From contig CM045762.1 of assembly GCA_025200525.1 (NCBI GenBank), positions 90,834,717-90,898,716 of the forward strand: a DNA stretch of 64,000 bases. The letters run 5' to 3'. Source of the stretch: Camellia lanceoleosa (taxonomy: Eukaryota; Streptophyta; Magnoliopsida; Ericales; Theaceae). Shown here piece by piece: positions 1 to 11,155 of this stretch (position 1 is its first letter; each line of letters begins with the position of its first letter). The notes beneath the pieces are model-generated. The model saw only the letters and a program-made list of their open reading frames with translations. It did not search any database and was not told the DNA's origin. Both the position numbers and the translations under genes were made by a program.

Positions 1-1354
1 TCATTCTTATCTCTATAAATCATTCACAATGTTTAACATATGCCTAAGAGTGTTTGCAAGTGAAAGAGAACGAAAACAACACAAAAGGGCAAAAGCAATT
101 TGGAAAATAGGGTCCCCGCCGAGCGTGAACTTCCCTTCGGCGGACCCTCTCAATCTTGGTTGCCTCCAATCCGCTTCGAAGCATGCATTCTTCCGCTCGG
201 CGGACTTCTATGACACATGGCTCCCTTTCGGCGTCAACTTCCTTTCGGCGGGCATCGTGTCTGGCAAATATCTTGGGAGCTCGATTTCTCGCTCGGCGGC
301 ATTACCCTTTCGGCGGGCACGAAGTCTGGGTTTCTGATTTTGTTCTTGAGTTCAATTTCGATGTTTCACCCCATTTCTTGCATATTTTGCCTCCAATCTC
401 ACATATACATATGCTAACATGCCATAGACCCCAAATTACAACATTAAGAAGCTCAATTTCTTGATTTGTCTACATGCATGTCCCAAAATGTGTCAACTCA
501 TCACCAACATGCTCAAATTCAAACATGCAAAGCTTACTCTTTCATGATCTACTCTTGCATGCAAGAAATTCATATCATTCACAACTTATTTGGTGAAGAG
601 ATGGTCATACACATGGATTTCAAACAAGATTCAACATAGATTGCACACATTAAGCTTAAACATGGAGGATCATGGCAATTTCATGCATGCATGCCTTAAT
701 TGACCTTAGATTCAACATGTTTGACTCAAACCTCTTACATACACACTAATTCATGCTCTTGACCATCCATTAGACTTCAATTCATAAGATGATAGCTAAA
801 GAAATGCATGAATCACTCACCAAAAGGCTTTAATCTTCCAACCTATAGTCAATTCTTGAGTTGATCTTCAAATTATCAAGCTTTGAGGCCAAAATCCCAA
901 TTTCCCTCACCCCCCCTCTCTCTTTCTCTCTTGCCGACCCTCTCTTCTCCCTTTGAGTTTTTGATCAGCCAAATGAAGTGAATAAGAGAGAATAGGGAGT
1001 GTAGAGGCTTATAACAAAACCCCACTAAGGCCAATATTAAAATAATAAGGTAGTTGGGCTCTAATTCATCAATTTAATCAGTTTAAATTGACCAGAATCA
1101 ATTTCCAATTAAATTTCACCGTAGGCTCTAAAAATTATGCCAATTGCAATGGTGTAATCAATTTCGGGTTCTGTAGCCGATAAGGCCCTCAATTTAATTC
1201 CCGAAGGGGACTATTTAAATAGATATTCCTACGGCGAACAGATATGAATTCAAAATCACATATTATCACATAATGGCACACAAAATCATGCTAAACACAT
1301 AACCATAAACAAATTAAGGGCCAGTTTAGCATAATACAGAACAGGGGTATCACA
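1..1354 (-). repeat. Gypsy-1 3' LTR (partial)
   Basis: Nearly identical to 12167-13520, which identifies both as LTRs of one element. On the minus strand the LTR begins TGTGATACCCC at 1354 directly after a purine-rich tract. The window starts inside it; by comparison with the 2362-bp 5' LTR about 1 kb lies outside. Positions 110-330 form a GC-rich, hairpin-prone block with repeated CGGCGG cores that differs strongly from the matching block in the 5' LTR. Confidence 0.93.
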
Positions 1355-1368
1355 GTCTTCCCCTCTTT
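1355..1368 (-). other. Gypsy-1 polypurine tract
   Basis: The minus strand reads AAAGAGGGGAAGAC just before the LTR start. This is the expected position and composition of the plus-strand primer of reverse transcription. Confidence 0.85.
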
Positions 1369-1686
1369 AGGAAGTTTGGTCCTCCAAACTTAAATTACCT
1401 TCGTCGGGAAACAGATGTGGATAGCGTAGGCGCATTTCCTCTTCTTTTTCCCATGTAGCATCTGTCCCATAGTGTTCTTTCCATTCCACTTTCACCATTA
1501 GGATGGACTTATTCCTCAATTCTTTCACTTGTCGGTCCACAATTCTCTCTGGCCATTCAACATATTCCATATTTTCATCAATAGTAACCCGGTGATAATC
1601 AATCACATGAAACGGGTCTCGAAGGTAACCTCTCAACATCGACACATGAAATACATTGTGGATTTGTTCAAATCCTGGTGGCAAAG
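1367..1686 (-). pseudogene. Gypsy-1 pol C-terminus: end of integrase plus chromodomain (separated part)
   Basis: An open frame of about 105 codons on the minus strand. It opens with the integrase C-terminal motif HNVFHVSMLRGY and continues into a chromodomain-like end (VKVEWKEHYGTDATWE, then EEEMRLRYPHLF), ending close to the purine tract. Chromodomains of chromoviruses are thought to steer integration to heterochromatin. The same stretch is uninterrupted in Gypsy-2 (about 28616-28930), which shows that here the upstream part of the gene continues at 6686 after a 5-kb insertion. The ATG at 1684 is therefore not a true start. Confidence 0.92.
1682..1686. repeat. Target-site duplication, left copy (CAAAG)
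   Basis: CAAAG lies immediately before the LTR start and is matched by CAAAG at 6686-6690. The duplicated codons belong to the integrase frame of Gypsy-1. Confidence 0.9.
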
Positions 1687-2044
1687 TGTAGACACCCCAT
1701 TTTTGACCGACCTTAAGACTCAGACGTCACCGATTTAGCGCTCGGTGATGTTGCATACTGTGCTCGTTCAGAAGTCTCAGAGTCGCGGCCGTGCGCCCTG
1801 CCTCCGGACTACCGAACTCTCTTCTGTGCCTTGTCTCGGTTTGCGAACCAGACTCGGTTTTTTCTGTTTTCTTTCCTGGGGGAAGGGAGTGGTCCCGTAG
1901 ACCATCTCCCAGTGGCCGTGAGCTACTTTTCGTGGCCGTAGGCCATTTTGCCCATTTCGGAGCCCGGTTCCCGGTTTTCGGGACCGTCAGGCCGTGTGCC
2001 TCGGTTCGGGACCGCCCAACCATCTCTGATTTCTCCGATTTTTT

Positions 2045-2364
2045 GGCAAGTGCCTCTGTTTTATCATTTTGAGGAACACTGGGGTCGCAGATGCCCACTT
2101 CGCTGCTGAACACCACTTCCGGCACCTGCAGCCCATTTTCGGGACCCCGAACTGCGCGATTTTGGTCCCGAGCATTCATTTCGCATCGGTTTTCTCCGGT
2201 TTTTGGCAGGAACCTCTATTTTGTCATTCCGAGAGACACTGGGGTCGCAGATGCCCACTTCGCTGCTGAACACCACTTCCGGCACCTGCAGCCTATTTTC
2301 GGGATCCCGAATTGCCCGGTTTTGGCTCCGAGCGTTCATTTCTTATTAGTTTTTGTTCAAATTT
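2045..2364 (+). repeat. 160-bp tandem duplication in the solo LTR
   Basis: Two head-to-tail copies with a period of 160 bp (the word ACTGGGGTCGCAG occurs at 2078 and 2238), followed by a degraded third start near 2366. GC content is well above the surroundings. Confidence 0.88.
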
Positions 2365-2859
2365 GGCAGGTACCTCTGTTTCAACATCAGGAAGATCACT
2401 GGAGGGTGGGAGGCCAGCAATTATCCCAGATAGCCAGTTTCGCTCCTCCGGAGCCCGTTTTTCTCACTTCCGGGCCAATGTTGAACACCCTGGGTGTATT
2501 TTCTTCCAACCAAAGCCACATATCTGTGATCAGGGGATATGGGAGGACCCTAAACAAGCATGGTCGGCTAGAAAATTGGAAGTTCATTTTTGGGCCTCTC
2601 CTTCAAATCCAATGTTGTGGCTCCTGCTTCAGTGTTGCCAAACTCCAACCTTGGAACCTTGTTCCACACATCTGGGAGGACACCAAGGGTATATGGTCGG
2701 CCAGAAATTTTGCATTTCATTTTTGAGGCTCTCCTTCAAGCTCTATGTTGTGGCTCACCTTGAGTTGCGATTCCGACCTTGGGGCCTTGATCTACACACT
2801 TGGGAGGACACCACTGCATGGTGGTCGGTCAGCAATTTTTGAGTTCATTTTTTTGGGGT

Positions 2860-2945
2860 GGCTGGCCGGCCATGGTGAGTGGCTGGCCGACCAGGTGGGG
2901 TGGGTGGGCGGGCACCTCCCCGAAAGGTACCTGGCCGGCCAGATT
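2860..2945 (+). repeat. GGCCGGCC palindrome cluster in the solo LTR
   Basis: Short stretch rich in GGCTGGCCGGCCATGG-type palindromes (also GGCTGGCCGACCA and CTGGCCGGCCAG). Comparable but different clusters occur in each of the other Tat LTRs (near 14540, 19440-19510, 21220-21300, 57715-57800, 59270-59340). Confidence 0.7.
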
Positions 2946-3063
2946 TTTACTTTCATTTCAGTCTGTGTCAGGATATTTTTCTTTGAAATATCACCCCATC
3001 CGGGGGATATTTTGGGAGGGAAAGCTTGGATGCTTCTCCCTCCCCTTTTACACCCTTTTGTGC

Positions 3064-3073
3064 CTATTTAAAG
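3064..3073 (+). promoter_or_regulatory. Candidate TATA-like box of the solo LTR
   Basis: CTATTTAAAG follows a GC-rich first part of the LTR and precedes the transcribed-looking AT-rich part. Position and composition suit an LTR promoter, but no transcript evidence is available. Confidence 0.35.
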
Positions 3074-3359
3074 GGACCAACAGCTCCTTCCTCAAGGTTA
3101 GAAAAAATTGTCTCAAGAACACCTCTCCAAAAGCCTCCATTTCCATAGCTTAAAACTCAAAAAACTTCCAAGCTCCCTAGGCCATTCCTTCATCAACCCT
3201 TAGCTCCACCATCCCCACTACCATTCCAGCAGCAAGGAAGTGTTCTCCAGTGGCTAAGAAGCACCAAATTCAGGCCAAGAAGTAGCAACAACAGGATCTT
3301 CAAGGGTAAGTCTCCAAATCATTTTTTGTAGCATAATCTTGCTTCCTACTTCTACCCTA

Positions 3360-3990
3360 TTTCCTTTCAGTTTTTGGGCTTTGACCCCTACTGGTTTTAG
3401 GCATATTTTGAGCCCCTCTACAACTTTGTAGAAGGGCTCAACTTCATTTGATGTCTCTATAATACACTTGTTTCAATACCTAGCTTGTATGTCACAATTT
3501 TGCATGCCATTTTTAGCCTATTTGAATTTGTTTTGGGGCTCCGACCCCTACTGTTTTTGTGCTTATTTTGAGCCCCTATACAACATTGTAGAAGGGCTCA
3601 ACCTTGTTTGGCCATCCTATATGCCACCTCCCTTTGAAATGCTCTTTTGGCCCTAAATCTTGCATGTTTTGTAGCCATTTGTGCTTTCGGTTTTAGCTCT
3701 TGGTCAGAGCTAAGAGGGGTCTTATTTTGACCCCCTCTACATGTTTCATGAAGAAAGTTTGGTCATTTGGTGTGTAGATTTGCATGTCTCATGATATAGC
3801 CTATTCGGAGCCTATTTTGCATGGATTTTCTAGCATGTTTGTATTATAATTTTGGGGCTATCATCTTCTGAAAATGTGCTTATTTTTATGCCCTCTTCAA
3901 TGTTGTAGAAGAAAGTTTGTTCATTTGAGTTTTCTATATGCCACCTCCCTTGAAATCTTCTTTTGGGCCACTAATCTTGCATGATAATGT
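3360..3990 (+). repeat. Degenerate direct repeats with the 'pyrimidine-CCCCTCTAC / GTAGAA' core
   Basis: About four diverged copies of a segment containing ATTTTGAGCCCCTCTACAA followed by TTGTAGAAGGGCTCAA (starting near 3402, 3568, 3723 and 3878). Each copy is a small dyad (TTGAGCCC...GGGCTCAA) and two carry TATATGCCACCTCCCTT downstream. They belong to the solo LTR. Confidence 0.7.
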
Positions 3991-4259
3991 TGCCATACCT
4001 ATGCTAGCATTTTGGACATGTTTGTTACTGAAAAATGCCATATTTGGGACTGCCTTGCCACTGTTCTTGCTTCCATAATCATATTTTGCATGTATAGCAT
4101 GGCTATAGGCCATTTCGGGGCTTAATTTCACATTTTCGGGATGATTGCATGCTTGGTGTCATTTCAATTGTTTTAGGCTGTTTTCCCCTTCATTTAGTTG
4201 CTGAAATTTGGTTTGCATGCTTGCATATCATTTCCTGTGTCGTTTCATGCCTTGTTGCA

Positions 4260-5075
4260 TTGCCTCGGTTTGCGTGCCCGTGGACACGCACTTCGAGGCA
4301 CCCCTGTTTTATCCGACGGCCTCCTTTGTGAGTGAGCTGAGGCTCTCCCATGTTGGTGTAAGCCCATCGCGGCATTCCGTGTGCCATTTTCATCTTTCAT
4401 CATCGCCTCGGTTTGCGCGCCTGTGGGCACGCGTTTCGAGGCACTTCGGTTGTATCCGATTTTCATTGCATTTTATCATCGCCTCGGTTTGCGCGCCTGT
4501 GGGCACGCGTTTCGAGGCACTTCAGTTTTATCCGATTTTCATCTTTCATCATCGCCTCGGTTTGCGTGCCTGTGGGCACGCGTTTCGAGGCACTTCGGTT
4601 TTATCCGATTTTCATCTTTCATCATCGCCTCGGTTTGCGCGCCTGTGGGCACGCGTTTCGAGGCACTTCGGTTTTATCCGATTTTCATCTTTCGTCATCG
4701 CCTCGGTTTGTGCGCCTGTGGGCACGCGTTTTGAGGCACTTCAGTTTTATCCGATTTTCATCTTTTGTCATCGCCTCGGTTTGCGTGCCTATGTGCACGT
4801 ATTTTGAGGCACTTCGATTTTATCCGATTTGCATTTTGTCATCGCCTCGGTTTGCGTGCCTGTGGGCGCGCATTTCGAGGCACTTCGGTTTTATCCGGCT
4901 TGCATTTCATATCATTCTCGGTTTTGCGGCTGTGCACGCTTTTCGAGGCATCTTATTTTCATCTCATTTTCATCCGTATTGTGCATACTAGGTTGTATCT
5001 TAGATTGCCTTCATGCATTACCTCGGTTTGCGTGCCCGTGTGCACGCATTTCGAGGTTACTCATTTTCATGGCAT
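4260..5075 (+). repeat. 73-bp tandem array with CpG-rich hairpin units
   Basis: Unit starts (CGCCTCGGTTTG) fall at 4404, 4480, 4553, 4626, 4699, 4772 and 4843, i.e. spacings of 76, 73, 73, 73, 73 and 71 bp, with degraded flanking copies near 4262, 4913 and 5022. Each unit contains an inverted pair CCTCG...CGAGG around GCGTGCC-TGTG-GGCACGC, so every monomer can fold into a strong stem. Stop-free frames across the array (up to 199 codons) result from the period and are not convincing genes. Confidence 0.92.
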
Positions 5076-6685
5076 TGTGCATGCTATATCATATATTTGC
5101 TGCATTTCATGCATATCATGCATATTGCACGGGAAACGAGGCGCGTTTTGTACTCCGAGTAACGGAACGGGTCTCAATTCCCAAGTTACCGACACTCCGG
5201 ATTACCCATGATGGAGTTAGGTTTTGTTGTCGCATTCATACGCATTCATCCCTATATTGAGTTGTGCAATCCGATTCCTTGGCCATCATGCATCGGTATG
5301 CGTGATTGGTGGCACGAGGATCGAGGCATGCATATATTTGTGAAGTACATTGCTATGCCCTTTTCCTACTCTCTGTTACAGCAAAATCGAGGATCAACAA
5401 CTTTTCGGAGTCCGGCGCGCCTTTCGAGAAATACTGCAAACAGAGGCTAATCAGGGCATCCCAGTGGATTTCCACCCGAGGCGTTCAAAGAGACACTATA
5501 CATCGGCAAGGCATCCTCGCTTGCATGCCGCTTTTACCGCTTTCCAAGTTTAATTTGTTAATCAGATATTCTTTCATTTTCGATTTGTATTATTTATTAC
5601 CTTGAGGGCACAACCTGTATATAGGGTGTGTGAGTGTGATGTATGTCTTCCAACCCCCATTTCTTTCTCCCTTTTATTTATCCGCTTACAATGGTTAGAT
5701 ATAGGGCATATTTCAATTAGCATACAGTATGACAGCATGTTTGCATCATTCATCTGTTTTGCACGCTCTGGGCTCGGCGCACCATACAAACTGCATTTGT
5801 ATTTCAATTCCAAATTGAATACATGTTAGTTGTTGCATTTCACATGCCATGTTTAGAATAGCCGAGCCTGCTATAGTTGCATTTTGCATGTGTTGCATTA
5901 GGCATTTCAGCATATTTAGGATTCATGCATGATTTCTAATCAGTTTTCTGTTTTGGCTTAGAGTACTCGGTGAGTTTTATGCTTTAGCATCCTTGCATGC
6001 ATGTGAGTGTTGCCATGATAGCATGCTTACCATGAGGCTATATGCTTATGTGATATAACTGCCTTGAATGCCTGTGGGTGGAGGTTGAGTTATCTAAATT
6101 GGGACAAATCATTGACTGTTTGTTTTAAGCCCACTAGATAGTGGCAAAATCACGTTTTCTAAGCCCACCTGAGGGTGGCAAATCCGCATTTTAGCCTACT
6201 TGCGAGTAGCACCATCAAACCATTTTCAAACAAACAAACATGAAATGTTTTGTTCCAATTCAGACGGCCCAATCTATACTTGTTTGCTGCGAGCATCACA
6301 TAGTAACCTAGGCTAATAATCGGAATAAGAACGCACAAAGTTTTCAAAAACAGATATCATGGTTAGTAGAGGCCGGTCTTCGACCGGGCGAGCGGGGGTG
6401 CTCACGATGTGACCTTCCCCAATCGTACCCAAGTTCCCGAGCCAACTTTGGTGATGACAGACACGTGGCCTTTGGCACTGAGTTAGGGTTTCCTAAATTT
6501 CCCATTTAAAAATATTTAGGTGGCGACTCTGTTATCTGGCAAAGCAGTCCATGTTTGGCACTTCTTTCAAAAAATCTGTTTTCCTTCAAAACGATTTGCC
6601 GGATTTGGACTCTTTGGTTCAAGATTGAGAACCGCAACAAAATCGAGTCCTAACTGTAGCGAGGTCCCCCGCGGGCGTTGTTACA

Positions 6686-6690
6686 CAAAG
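6686..6690. repeat. Target-site duplication, right copy (CAAAG)
   Basis: Perfect match to 1682-1686. Beyond it the integrase frame of Gypsy-1 resumes on the minus strand. Confidence 0.9.
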
Positions 6691-9352
6691 CAACTCTATA
6701 AGCAACTGGACCAAGTCTTTCCAGAATCTGGAACGGCCCGATGTAACGGGGCGACAACTTGCCCTTTTTCCCAAATCTGACTTGGCCTTTCATCGGAGAA
6801 ACACGGATGAATACATGGTCACCAACCTCATACTCAAGGGGTCTTCTCCGGACGTCTGCATAATTCTTTTGTCGGTCCTGAGCTGTTTTGAGCCTTTGGC
6901 GAATAGTCTTGATCTTCTCAGAAGTGTCTTGCACAATTTTTGGCCCAAGCAAAGCTCTATTCCCGACCTCTGTCCAACAAATAGGTGATCTACACCTCCT
7001 GCCATACAAAGCCTCGTATGGTGCCATACCGATGCTGGAGTGGAAGCTGTTATTATAGGCAAACTCTGCAAGTGGCAAATAGTCTTCCCAACTCCCCTGA
7101 AAATCCAAAGCACACATGCGAAGCATATTTTCCAAGGTTTGTATCGTTCGTTCTAACTGCCCATCTGTTTGTGGGTGGAATGCAGTACTGAACCTTAGTT
7201 CTGTTCCCATAGCTTCCTGCAAACTCTTCCACAGCCTAGATACAAATTTCGGATCTCTATCCGACACAATAGATACTGGAACACCGTGTAAACGGACAAT
7301 CTCATCAACATAAATAGTAGCCAATCTATAAGCAGAAAATGTAGTTTTGACAAGCAGAAAATGTGCAGATTTAGTCAATCTATCAACTATAACCCAAACA
7401 GAATCCATACCTCGAGAAGTCTGAGGTAGGCCAACAACGAAATCCATCGTCACATGTTCCCACTTCCATTCAGGAATAGGGAGAGGTTGGAGTAGTCCGC
7501 CTGGTTTCTGATGTTCAGCCTTAACTTGCTGACACTGAAGGCACTTAGACACATATTCTGCAATCTCTTTCTTCATTTTAGGCCACCAGTAGGTCTGTTT
7601 CAAATCCCGGTACATTTTATTGTTGCCTGGATGCATAGTAAAAACGGATCTGTGGGCTTCGTCTAAAACCCTCTTCTTAAGTTCCGGAATATCGGGAACA
7701 CACATTCTGTTTTGGAATCTCAACATTTCATTCTCAATGCTAAATTCTGCTTTTGGGCTCACCTCAAATTCATCGATTACTTTCCTAAGGAACTCATCCT
7801 GTTTCTGTTTCTGTTTGATCTCCTCAATAATTGCCGGCTCGGCTGTAATAGCGGCTATCAATCCGCCCTGTTCACATACCACTACCTCAATTTCAGAGTT
7901 CTCAAAATCTTGCAAGATTTCTTTCTGTTCGATAAGCAAACAAGCCATACCCCCTGTTGATTTTCTGCTCAAGGCATCCGCAACTGTATTAGCTTTCCCG
8001 GGGTGGTACTGAATCTCAAGGTCATAGTCTTTTATCAATTCCAGCCATCTTCTCTGACGCATATTCAGCTCTTTCTGTGTGAAGAAGTATTTTAAGCTCT
8101 TATGATCCATGTAGACTTCGCATCTTGCCCCATACAAATAATGCTGCCAGATTTTCAAGGCAAAAACAATTGCGGCCAATTCCAGGTCACGCGTCGGATA
8201 ATTCTTCTCATGTGGCCTCAATTGTCGGGAGGCGCAAGCAATAACCTTTATGTTCTGCATTAACACACAACCCAAACCCTTGTAAGATGCGTCACTGAAA
8301 ATTACAAAATTTTCCGTACCTGAAGGTAGTGTCAAAATTGGTGCGGTGGTCAATCTTGTTTTCAGCTCTTGAAAAGCATATTCTCTTTCATCATTCCATT
8401 CAAACGGTTGCCCTTTACGTGTCAATTGGGTAAGAGGTACCGCTAGTTTCGAAAAATCTTTTACAAACCTTCTGTAGTACCCTGCTAAACCCATGAAGCT
8501 ACGGACCTCCGTCACATTAGTTGGTGTAGGCCAATTCACAATTGCCTCTATTTTCTGCGGGTCCACTGAAATTACTTCCTTGTTGATCACATGCCCTAAG
8601 AAAACAATCTCATCCAACCAAAACTCACATTTCTTTAGTTTAGCAAATAATTTCCTTTCCCGGAGTATTTGTAAAACAGCCCTCAAATGTTGTTCATGTT
8701 CAAGTCTATCTTTAGAATATATCAAGATATCGTCGATAAAAACTACCACAAACTCATCGAGGTAGGTTTTAAATATTCTATTCATCAAGTCCATAAATGC
8801 TGCCGGAGCGTTAGTTACTCCAAATGGCATAACAAGGAACTCAAAATGACCATATCTCGTTCTGAATGCTGTTTTCTCAACATCCTCTGCCTTAACCTTC
8901 AACTGATGATACCCGGATCTCAAATCAATCTTAGAAAACACCTGTGATCCCTGCAACTGATCGAATAAATCATCAATACGGGGTAAGGGATACTTATTTT
9001 TTATCGTTACCTTGTTCAATTCCCGATAATCGATGCACAAGCGCAAAGTGCCATCCTTCTTTTTCACAAATAACACCGGTGCACCCCAAGGCGAAGTGCT
9101 AGGTCGGATAAACCCTTTATTAAGAAGATCTTGCAACTGTTCCTTTAATTCTTTCATTTCGGCGGTAGCCATCCTGTAGGGAGTTTTAGAAATAGGCTGG
9201 GTGCCTGGCACAGTCTCAATAGTAAACTCTATCTCCCTGTCTACCAATTCCCCTGGTAATTCATTTGGAAATACATCTGGAAATTCTCTAACAATGGGAA
9301 TATCATTCAATTCAACATTCACGGATTGTTCAGTCAATACATAACACAAATA
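6686..9352 (-). pseudogene. Gypsy-1 pol: reverse transcriptase, RNase H and integrase
   Basis: One long frame (numbered from the Met at 9349): RT with the catalytic FIDDIL at residues 204-209 and [14 protein letters not shown] nearby; RNase H with D352, E390, D415 and D458 in expected contexts (FSDAS, MDHKSL, ADALS); integrase zinc finger H566/H573/C603/C606; integrase core with D636, D697 and E733 (36-residue spacing between the last two). It copies RNA into DNA and inserts it into the host genome. All active-site residues remain, but the frame is severed at the CAAAG duplication by the solo LTR, and a TAG at 9353-9355 separates it from protease. Not functional as it stands. Confidence 0.95.
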
Positions 9353-9355
9353 ACC

Positions 9356-9829
9356 CTAGCACCCCTTCCTGATCAATTTACATGCTTTCATTGCAGATAT
9401 CAAATATGGTGGAGGCACTACCCCATTTCCCACAAACACAATCTCTTTCTGTTCTGGTGGTTTAAACACAACCCTCTTTGTCACACAATCTATGGTGGCA
9501 CAATATTTGGTCAACCAATCCATGCCCAAAATTACATCGAAGTGTCTAAAGTTTAAGGGCAACAAATCTACATATAGGGTAGTATCCTCAATATGCATGT
9601 CACAAAACCGATATATATAGTCACATAACACAGATTCCCCCGATGGAGCAGACACACATAACAAATATGGTAACAATTCTAGGGGTCTTTTCAGTCTAGA
9701 TGCAAATGCATATGTCACAAATGAGTGTGTCGACCCAGAATCAATTAATACAAAAGCATCGATTACATATTGAGATAGTACACGAGACAACGGCATTGGC
9801 ATTCCGTGTATCACCCGGAACAAGTGCAA
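9356..9829 (-). pseudogene. Gypsy-1 aspartic protease (retropepsin) domain
   Basis: A 157-codon frame containing the retropepsin active-site motif FVLIDSGSTHSFV and later DVILGMDWL, the second hallmark of Ty3/Gypsy proteases. The protease would process the gag-pol polyprotein in the virus-like particle. In the ancestor this was in frame with RT; here TAG at 9353-9355 ends it. The upstream junction to gag is also broken by a frame change near 9830-9845, so the Met at 9829 is an arbitrary start. Confidence 0.92.
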
Positions 9830-9844
9830 AAACTCTCCCCTGTC

Positions 9845-10859
9845 TCACGGCATCTCCGGTGGGGGTAGGTCCCATAACATTCCCCGGCCTTGGGACTGAT
9901 GCTGCTGAACTAGTAGCAAATTTTTCGCCGTTCTGTTTGCACTCTCTGGCAATATGCCCTTGCTTACCACAATTAAAGCAAGCTCTGTCATTGGTATAAG
10001 TCCCCGATGCCTATTACCACAAGTGGCACACAACGGGGTCGCATCTCGGGAAGAATTGGAGGTATTCGAGGAACCAGTATTTTGCTTCTTTGAAAACTTT
10101 TTCTTCGAAAAGAAACCTTGCCTTTTGTTACCTTTCCATTCTGTTGTTGGTTTAGCTTGCTTGGCTATATTAGCCTCCGAGATAATGGCCCTGTCTAGCA
10201 CTCCTATGTATGTCTCCAACTTCAAGACGTTCACCCTTTCTAGAGTATCATCTCGGAGCCCATCTTCAAAATGTCGCGCCTTCTTATAATCTGTGTCAAT
10301 CACATGTGGCGCAAACCTGGCCAATTCGGTGAATCTGGCCTCATACTCGCCTACTCATATCGCCTTGTTTGACTCCATAAATTCCGCCACTTTTCTATCC
10401 CGAACACATCATGGAAAGTACTTGTCATAAAAGATTTCTAAAAACTTTGCCCAATCAGCATCTTTGTAACTCTCGCATCAACATCCACCATCTTCTCGCT
10501 TCATCCTCTAGCATAAAGGTGGCTAGAAGCACTTTCTGTGCCTCTGAACATGGGAATACTTCAAACAGTTTTTCGATGCCGAGGACCCAAGCTTCAGCTT
10601 TCAGAGGATCTAACCCACCATGGAACTGGGGTGGTGTCATTTTCTTGAACTCTTTGGTGAGGGCTATGATTCGGTCATCATTCTGATTATCTGGCACAGG
10701 AGGTGCCGGTGGTGGAGGTGGTGGATGTGGTTGCTGCCACTATTGTTGCCACTCCTGTTGCTGTCTCAAGGCTTTGGCCATTTCCTGTAGCAATCTTTCC
10801 ATCATGTCTATTCTGGCTGTAGAGGATTCCTCCAACTCATCGCCTCTTGATCTCACCAT
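9845..10859 (-). pseudogene. Gypsy-1 gag (capsid, zinc knuckle), stop and frameshifts
   Basis: Likely start ATG at 10859 (MVRSRGDELEE). A Pro-rich segment (10680-10740) is followed by a retrotransposon capsid domain (MTPPQFHGGLDPLKAEAWV, then EDEARRWW). A TAG at 10740-10742 replaces a glutamine codon in a Q-rich run, and the frame shifts between about 10324 and 10455 before resuming (MARFAPHVIDTDYKKARHFEDGL). The Cys-rich knuckle near 10000-10030 (CATCGNRH) is also disrupted by a frame change. Gag would form the particle that encloses the RNA. Confidence 0.9.
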
Positions 10860-11143
10860 CTTATTAGACTTGCATATATTTCATACAGGATATACACAAG
10901 TATGCACGTAACAAGGAATATACATATCCAGATAATTTGCAATGCAAGTAGGTCACAACTTATAGCACACAATTACACAAATCAAAATAATTAAGCATGT
11001 TCATGATGTCTTCAAAGTTCATATCAAAGCATTTAAGCATACCGTCAATGCTTCCAAATTCATATCTATCACATGAATGCATCCTAGATCTTATCTAGAC
11101 GCCTATTGCTCTCTTTGGACAAGTGTGTGAGTTATTAACTCGT
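10860..11143 (-). other. Gypsy-1 untranslated leader
   Basis: AT-rich segment between the primer site and the gag start, with no ORF and no repeats that I can see. It is the expected leader/packaging region. Confidence 0.6.
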
Positions 11144-11155
11144 GCTCTGATACCA
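11144..11155 (-). other. Primer-binding site, initiator-Met tRNA type
   Basis: The minus strand reads TGGTATCAGAGC three bases after the 5' LTR end. This is the 3' end complement of plant initiator methionine tRNA and is the standard primer of Tekay-type chromoviruses. Confidence 0.95.

Larger units (their letters stand above)
1687..6685 (+). mobile_element. Solo LTR (about 5 kb) of a Tat/Ogre-type element inserted in Gypsy-1 integrase
   Basis: Starts TGTAGACACCCC and ends GCGTTGTTACA (TG...CA), with CAAAG directly before and after, i.e. a 5-bp target duplication. The start and the TGGCGACTCTG-containing 3' portion match the Tat-type LTRs elsewhere in the window (13521-15968, 17946-21497, 56322-59532). 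No gag or pol lies inside, so it reads as a solo LTR left by LTR-LTR recombination. At 4999 bp it is unusually long; Ogre-type LTRs are known to reach this size. It holds at least three internal repeat arrays and a GC-rich first half. Long ORFs inside (for example at 2091-2726) are unsupported. Confidence 0.88.

Noticed and set aside
2091..2842. 211- and 176-codon ORFs in the solo LTR
   Set aside because: Lie in a GC-rich LTR with a 160-bp duplication; no domain, no conserved start, overlapping frames equally open.
4208..5260. Long overlapping plus-strand ORFs (143-199 codons) in the 73-bp array
   Set aside because: 73 is not a multiple of 3, so all frames cycle through the same unit; stop-free length follows from the unit having few stops. 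No protein family features.
11144..11155. A tRNA-like signal next to the Gypsy-1 LTR
   Set aside because: It is the 12-base primer-binding site complementary to initiator tRNA, not a tRNA gene; no cloverleaf surrounds it.
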